Assembly: GCA_022072255.1 (NCBI GenBank)
Contig: JAJVHZ010000067.1
Location: forward strand, 1-38,886
Source of the DNA: Gammaproteobacteria bacterium
Lineage (GTDB): Bacteria; Pseudomonadota; Gammaproteobacteria; JAJPIJ01
DNA length: 38,886 bases
Direction of reading: 5' to 3'
The stretch's first letter is position 1. The number at the start of each line of letters is the position of its first letter. The translations under genes were made by a program, and so were the position numbers. The notes beneath the pieces are model-generated. The model worked only from the letters and a program-made list of their open reading frames with translations, made no database searches and was not told where the DNA came from. This document shows positions 35,196 through 38,886 of this stretch, one piece after another.

Positions 35196-35879
35196 TCAGT
35201 ATTCCTGGTCCGCGTCGGCGTTCCAGTTGTAGAGCGTCTTCGCCGAGGCGATGCGCTTGAACTCCTTCGGCTTGTATTTCAGGCCCGCCCTGTCCAGCAG
35301 CTCGGCGAGTTTCTTCTCGTCGGCCTTGGTCATCGGTTCCTCGCGCGCGTCGGCGCCGAAGGACTTCACCTTGCCGCGCAGATAGATGACCGCCTCGTAC
35401 AGCGAATCGCCGAGATGGTCGCCGGCGTCGCCGCAGACGACCAGCGTGCCGGCCTGCGCCATGAAGGCGGAGAAATTGCCGACGTTGCCGCCGACGACGA
35501 TGTCTATGCCCTTCATGGAGATGCCGCAGCGCAGCGAGGCGTCGCCGTCGATGATGAGCGTGCCGCCATGCCCCGAGGCGCCGGCCGAGACCGACGCGAA
35601 CCCCTTCACGTGCACGACGCCGGACATCATGTTCTCGGCCACGCCAGGACCGGCATTGCCGTGCACGGTGATCTCCGCCTGCTTGTTCATGCCGGCACAG
35701 TAGTAACCGGTATGTCCGCGCACGTCGATCTTCACCGGCGCGTCGACGCCGACAGCGATGCTGTGGGCGCCGTCGGGGTTGATGATCTCGACCTGCTTGA
35801 TCTTCTTCTTCCTGACCTCGTGGTGCAGGAACTGGTTCAGATCGCGCAGCGGAGTTTTCGCGAGGTCTATGCGTTCCAT
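35196..35879 (-). CDS. mgsB: MgsB/GlxC-like GXGXG-domain subunit
   Basis: A 227-residue protein made of the right-handed beta-helix GXGXG domain that closes the C-terminus of the glutamate synthase large subunit. Repeated glycine turns are visible in GHTGYYCAGMNKQAEITVHGNAGPGVAENM, GASGHGGTLIIDGDASLRCG, GGNVGNFSAFM and CGDAGDHLGDSLYEA. As a free subunit it is typical of the MgsABC and GlxBCD split enzymes, where it is structural. It overlaps the end of mgsA by 13 bases and is followed by mgsC 20 bases on, so the three are translated together. Confidence 0.9.
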   Translation of the reverse strand: MERIDLAKTPLRDLNQFLHHEVRKKKIKQVEIINPDGAHSIAVGVDAPVKIDVRGHTGYYCAGMNKQAEITVHGNAGPGVAENMMSGVVHVKGFASVSAGASGHGGTLIIDGDASLRCGISMKGIDIVVGGNVGNFSAFMAQAGTLVVCGDAGDHLGDSLYEAVIYLRGKVKSFGADAREEPMTKADEKKLAELLDRAGLKYKPKEFKRIASAKTLYNWNADADQEY

Positions 35880-36763
35880 ACGTAAATCTGCTCCGGCTGG
35901 GGCTCGAAGATCCGGGCCTTGTTGACGTTGGGCAGGTGCGCCAGGGCGTGGAACTCCGAGGCGATGGCGACGTAATCGTCCGTTTCCGCGACCACGGCCG
36001 GCTTGCAGGCGAAGGCATCGCGAACCAGCGCGAGCTTGTCCTTGGTGCCCATGAGCAGGGTGTAAAACCCGTCGAGCTCCGCAAAGCCGTGCTGCAGCGC
36101 CTTCTCCAGGCTGTCGCCCTCACGCATGCGCCACTCCAGGAAACGGCAGACCGCCTCGGTGTCGTTGTCCGTATCGAAGTGGATCCCGCGCGGCTCCAGC
36201 ATGCGGCGGATGCTGTATGGATTGGAGACCGTGCCGTTGTGCACCAGGCAGAAATCCCGGCCGGCCGTGAAGGGGTGGGCCCGGTCGGGCGTAACCGCGG
36301 ATTCCGTCGCCATGCGCGTGTGCGCCACCACGTGCGAGCCTTCCAGGTCCTGGAAGTCGTACTTCTCGGCGATCGCCGTGGGCGTGCCGATGTCCTTGTA
36401 GACCTCCATCACCTTGCCAACGGAGAGCACGTGCACGCCCGGGAAGTGCTCGTGGAGCCAGGCGCGCACCTCTTCGGGCTCCAGATGCGTCGACAGCAAC
36501 GCGTGATTGTCCTGCACGGCGAGCTTGACCTTGGAGCCCAGGTTCTTCTTGAAGCTGGCCTCGAGCCTCTTCCAGTCGAAGTCAGGGTCGTCGGCATAAA
36601 GGCTGTACTTCAGGTTCTCGCCCTTGGCGCGGTCGGTGAATGCCGCCAGGCCGGCCGAATCCGGACCGCGTTCCGTCATGCCGATGAGGATGGGCACCAT
36701 CCAATCGCCCAACTGGCTGCGCAAGTCGGGCCTCTTGACCAGTAATCCGATTATTCCGCACAT
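35867..36763 (-). CDS. mgsA: MgsA/GlxB-like glutamine amidotransferase subunit
   Basis: A 298-residue class II glutamine amidotransferase. After removal of Met1 the nucleophile would be Cys2 of CGIIGLL. Other N-terminal-nucleophile signatures are GMTERGPDSAG, HTRMATES, HPFTAGRDFCLVHNGTVSN and the TDNDTEA segment. It would split glutamine or, in the methylamine pathway, gamma-glutamylmethylamide, passing the released amine to the FMN subunit. The ATG at 36763 overlaps the stop of the upstream ligase gene by one base (TAATG), tight coupling that links it to that enzyme's product. The frame is open 21 codons upstream, but Cys2 fixes the start. Confidence 0.92.
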   Translation of the reverse strand: MCGIIGLLVKRPDLRSQLGDWMVPILIGMTERGPDSAGLAAFTDRAKGENLKYSLYADDPDFDWKRLEASFKKNLGSKVKLAVQDNHALLSTHLEPEEVRAWLHEHFPGVHVLSVGKVMEVYKDIGTPTAIAEKYDFQDLEGSHVVAHTRMATESAVTPDRAHPFTAGRDFCLVHNGTVSNPYSIRRMLEPRGIHFDTDNDTEAVCRFLEWRMREGDSLEKALQHGFAELDGFYTLLMGTKDKLALVRDAFACKPAVVAETDDYVAIASEFHALAHLPNVNKARIFEPQPEQIYVWNA

Positions 36764-38097
36764 TAGAAGAACTCCAGGTAGCGATCGATTTCCCACTGTG
36801 AGACGTGGCGCTGGTACTCCACCCACTCCATGCGTTTGAGCCGGATGAATTCCTGCGCGACGTCATTGCCCAGCGCATTGCAGAGCACGCTGTCCTTTTC
36901 GAGCTCTTCGAGCGCCTCGTTGAGGTTCTGCGGCAGTATCCCAATCTTGCGCCTTTTCAGATCCTGCGCCGTGAACTCGTAGATGTTCTCGTTGACCGGC
37001 TCGCCCGGATCGAGCTTGCGCTCAACGCCGTCCAATCCCGCGGCGATGATCACGGCGGTGGCCAGGTAAGGGTTGGCCCCACCGTCGGCAAGGCGCAGCT
37101 CGATGCGGCCGTAGGGGATGCGCGCCATGCAGGTCCGGTTGTTGTCGCCATAGGAGATGTAGGCCGGGGCCCAGGTCGAGCCGGAGAGCGCCCGTCCCAC
37201 CACCAATCGCTTGTACGAGTTGACGGTGGGGGCCAGCACGGCGGTGAGGCCGCGCGCGTGCGCCAGCAGGCCGCCGAGAAAGTGGTAGGCGACCTGCGAC
37301 AGACCCAAATTCCTCTTGTCCTTGGGGTCGAAGAAGAGGTTCTTGGTCTTCTTGTCGCCGATGGACATGTGGAAGTGCGTGCCCGTGCCGGTGCGGTTGG
37401 CGAACGGCTTGGGCATGAAGGTGCAGATCATGCCGAGCTGGTTGGCGATCTCGCTGGCCGCCATCTTGAAATAGATATACTGATCCGCGCTTTTCAGACA
37501 GTCGCTGTAGTTGTAGTTGATCTCGAACTGGGCATTGCCATCTTCATGATCGATCTGAAACGGCTCCATGCCCACAGCGGCAAGGGACTCGAAGAGCCGC
37601 TCGAGGAAGACCGCGCTGCGCGAGAGGCCCTTGTAGTCGTAGCAGGGTTTCTCGAGCGAGTCGCTCCTGTCGAACGGACTGACGCTGCCGTCCTCGTTGC
37701 GGCGCAGAAGCATGAACTCGGGCTCGACGCCGGTGTACATCGTCCAGTCGCGAGCCCGGAGCCGATCGATCTGCTTCATCAGGATGTAGCGCGAATCGAA
37801 GGCGTAGGGTTTGCCGTGCACGTGGCCGACACAGACCAGGCGTGCGTAGCCCGGCATCCACGGGATGAGCGAGAGCGTGGAGAGGTCGCCCCTGCCCATG
37901 TAGTCCGGGCCGTGCGGACCCATGCCCATACCCCAGATCGCGAAGCCGGCGAAACCGGCGCCGTCGGTCAGGACGGCGTCGAGATGCGAGGTCGGCACCA
38001 CCTTGGTCTTGGCGGACCCGTGTATGTCGACGAACTGCGCAAGGATGAACCTTACCTTGTTGTCCTTCAGAAACTTCTTGGCCTCACTCGGTGTCAT
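36763..38097 (-). CDS. gmaS: Glutamine-synthetase-like ligase (GmaS/GlnT type)
   Basis: A 444-residue member of the glutamine synthetase family. It has the N-terminal beta-grasp domain ([20 protein letters not shown]) and the catalytic barrel with GVEPEFML, the [12 protein letters not shown] segment, HFHMSI, NSYKRL, and [16 protein letters not shown] at the glutamate site. The length fits gamma-glutamylmethylamide synthetase (GmaS) and rhizobial GlnT better than classical GlnA (about 470, with an adenylylation loop, which I do not see). GmaS joins glutamate and methylamine using ATP. It is the first gene of the operon and is followed without a gap by the three split glutamate-synthase-like subunits, as in N-methylglutamate pathway clusters. 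The ATG at 38097 follows GGGAGGGGAG. Ordinary glutamine formation remains an alternative. Confidence 0.88.
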   Translation of the reverse strand: MTPSEAKKFLKDNKVRFILAQFVDIHGSAKTKVVPTSHLDAVLTDGAGFAGFAIWGMGMGPHGPDYMGRGDLSTLSLIPWMPGYARLVCVGHVHGKPYAFDSRYILMKQIDRLRARDWTMYTGVEPEFMLLRRNEDGSVSPFDRSDSLEKPCYDYKGLSRSAVFLERLFESLAAVGMEPFQIDHEDGNAQFEINYNYSDCLKSADQYIYFKMAASEIANQLGMICTFMPKPFANRTGTGTHFHMSIGDKKTKNLFFDPKDKRNLGLSQVAYHFLGGLLAHARGLTAVLAPTVNSYKRLVVGRALSGSTWAPAYISYGDNNRTCMARIPYGRIELRLADGGANPYLATAVIIAAGLDGVERKLDPGEPVNENIYEFTAQDLKRRKIGILPQNLNEALEELEKDSVLCNALGNDVAQEFIRLKRMEWVEYQRHVSQWEIDRYLEFF

Positions 38098-38570
38098 CGC
38101 TCCCCTCCCGTGCGGTATTCGGTATTGATCTTGTTTCGTGTCCTGCCGGGCGTCTGCGCCGCCGGACGCCGTCCAGGCCGTTGCCGGCGGCGCGCATAAA
38201 CTCTGTATGCCAATGGCGTCGTCGCGCCGGACGTGCTGCGGTCGCACAACGGCGCGAATCCTCCTGCCGAAGGTAATTGTGTGCCAAGCGCTGGCGTTTA
38301 TCAACGAGAATAATTAGTGCACGGCAAGAAACCATGGTGCGGCGTTGGCGGGGGTTTTGCCGCGCCGCACAAGTTTCCTGCGGAGAATCAAAGTTAACTG
38401 CTGCTTGACAAGCGCGGCTGCAGATATGATGCTTGGATCGCCGCGCCGGGGCGATCGTGACCTGCATCGGCACTCGTGGAACCAGCGCCGGCGGAGAGCT
38501 CCCCGCCGGACACACATAAAATTTAAAATTTGATCGGGCACGCAAGCTTGCCCGCGATGGAGGTAACCTC
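38098..38570. promoter_or_regulatory. Divergent region between gmaS operon and membrane protein
   Basis: 473 bases without a supported gene. Leftward, TGGCAC at 38286-38281 resembles a -24 element, but the matching -12 GC is missing. Rightward, TTGACA (38405-38410) and TATGAT (38425-38430) are both good boxes but only 14 bases apart. Nearer the right-hand gene lie an AT-rich run (38515-38532) and a hairpin, CGGGCA (38535-38540) with TGCCCG (38549-38554), just before its GGAGGT ribosome site. I could not identify an NtrC site or the regulator's operator with confidence. Confidence 0.5.
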
Positions 38571-38855
38571 ATGCCTGATTCACTGCAGCAACGCATCGAC
38601 AAAATGTACGCGGGCGATCGCCTGTGGGCCATCTGTTTCATCGTCGGACTCTGGCTCGCGGTCGGATTGGTGTACTTCTCCGTGCGACACCTCGTCGAGA
38701 ACAGCGGCGTTGCACTGGCCCTGATAATCTCCGCCATTCTCATCGTCGGGTACAACACCGCATCGCTGATCGCCATGATCACCCATTACGGGCACGACAA
38801 GGAGTGGATCTACGGCATCGACATCAGGCATCTCGACGAACAGCGCAAGAAGTGA
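38571..38855 (+). CDS. Small two-helix membrane protein, unknown function
   Basis: A 94-residue protein with two predicted transmembrane helices (about residues 18-38 and 47-70), a short polar N-terminus (DSLQQRIDKMYAGDR) and a charged C-terminal tail (HYGHDKEWIYGIDIRHLDEQRKK). A strong GGAGGTAACC ribosome site lies eight bases before the ATG. I do not recognise the family. It is transcribed away from the gmaS operon, and the conserved-looking tail with alternating charged and aromatic residues suggests a cytoplasmic contact surface. The window ends 31 bases later, so what follows is not known. Confidence 0.8.
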   Translation: MPDSLQQRIDKMYAGDRLWAICFIVGLWLAVGLVYFSVRHLVENSGVALALIISAILIVGYNTASLIAMITHYGHDKEWIYGIDIRHLDEQRKK

Positions 38856-38886
38856 TCGGCGCCGGACTGGTCGCGATGCGAACGTC

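Noticed and set aside
35176-36123. N-terminal extension of the MgsC frame by about 316 codons
   Set aside because: The frame is open by chance over mgsB and mgsA. Similarity begins at the GTG of 35175, which has its own ribosome site.
38266-38286. Leftward sigma-54 promoter for the gmaS operon
   Set aside because: TGGCAC is a perfect -24 element, but the position of the required -12 GC reads CC, and no NtrC site was found upstream.
38405-38430. Rightward sigma-70 promoter TTGACA...TATGAT
   Set aside because: Both boxes are excellent, but the spacer is 14 bases, too short for normal recognition. I mention it in the intergenic entry and do not call it.

Overview
The window is a GC-rich chromosomal segment of a proteobacterium, most likely a gammaproteobacterium. 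The evidence is the gene order uvrA / YajR-like transporter / ssb, lgt-thyA-folA, apaG-apaH, and comM-ubiK divergent from glnK-amtB, together with typical gammaproteobacterial protein forms such as a 948-residue UvrA, an 89-residue UbiK and PgaC/PgaD. The lineage cannot be narrowed further from the sequence alone. I see no rRNA, tRNA, CRISPR array, insertion sequence or phage gene.

Layout. 1-1.1 kb: a secreted class A beta-lactamase-like serine hydrolase. 1.4-6.2 kb: two consecutive nucleotide-transporter (Npt/TLC)-like proteins, the second fused to a helical-repeat domain, then a putative Na+/H+ antiporter of a family also known from chlamydiae. 6.3-11.6 kb: a small glycine-rich membrane protein, ssb, a YajR-like MFS transporter and uvrA. 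11.7-14.3 kb: an exported sorbosone-dehydrogenase-like beta-propeller, a GNAT acetyltransferase and a PfkB-family kinase. 14.3-16.5 kb: an AT-rich nested palindrome upstream of a pgaC-pgaD pair that has no pgaA or pgaB beside it. 16.5-20.2 kb: a thioredoxin-fold DUF255 protein and, upstream on the same strand, a cyclic-nucleotide-binding/rhodanese-like/coiled-coil protein whose rhodanese loop lacks cysteine. 20.5-20.7 kb: the decayed tail of a GGDEF domain. 20.8-23.8 kb: lgt-thyA-folA and a DMT permease, tightly packed. 24.2-26.4 kb: a PAS-GAF histidine kinase overlapping a single-domain response regulator. 26.6-28.7 kb: prohibitin-like gene, apaG and apaH. 28.85-29.06 kb: a broken CBS-domain gene. 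29.1-30.9 kb: comM and ubiK.

The right third is a nitrogen region. glnK-amtB are preceded by a good sigma-54 promoter (GG-N10-GC) and two NtrC-type operators 30 bp apart, and are followed by a strong intrinsic terminator. Convergent to them lies a tight five-gene unit: a glutamine-synthetase-like ligase (GmaS/GlnT type), the three split glutamate-synthase-like subunits (MgsA/B/C, also called GlxB/C/D) and an XRE-cupin regulator. Together these could make gamma-glutamylmethylamide and then N-methylglutamate from methylamine, with AmtB as a plausible importer of ammonium or methylammonium. The N-methylglutamate dehydrogenase genes (mgdABCD) needed to finish methylamine oxidation are not in the window, so the true substrate remains open. 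The window ends with a small two-helix membrane protein divergent from this operon.

Main points for a second look: the gmaS-mgsABC-regulator unit next to NtrC-controlled glnK-amtB; the Npt-like pair with its helical-repeat fusion; the cysteine-less rhodanese fusion; the AT-rich palindrome before pgaCD; and the two gene remnants (GGDEF and CBS).
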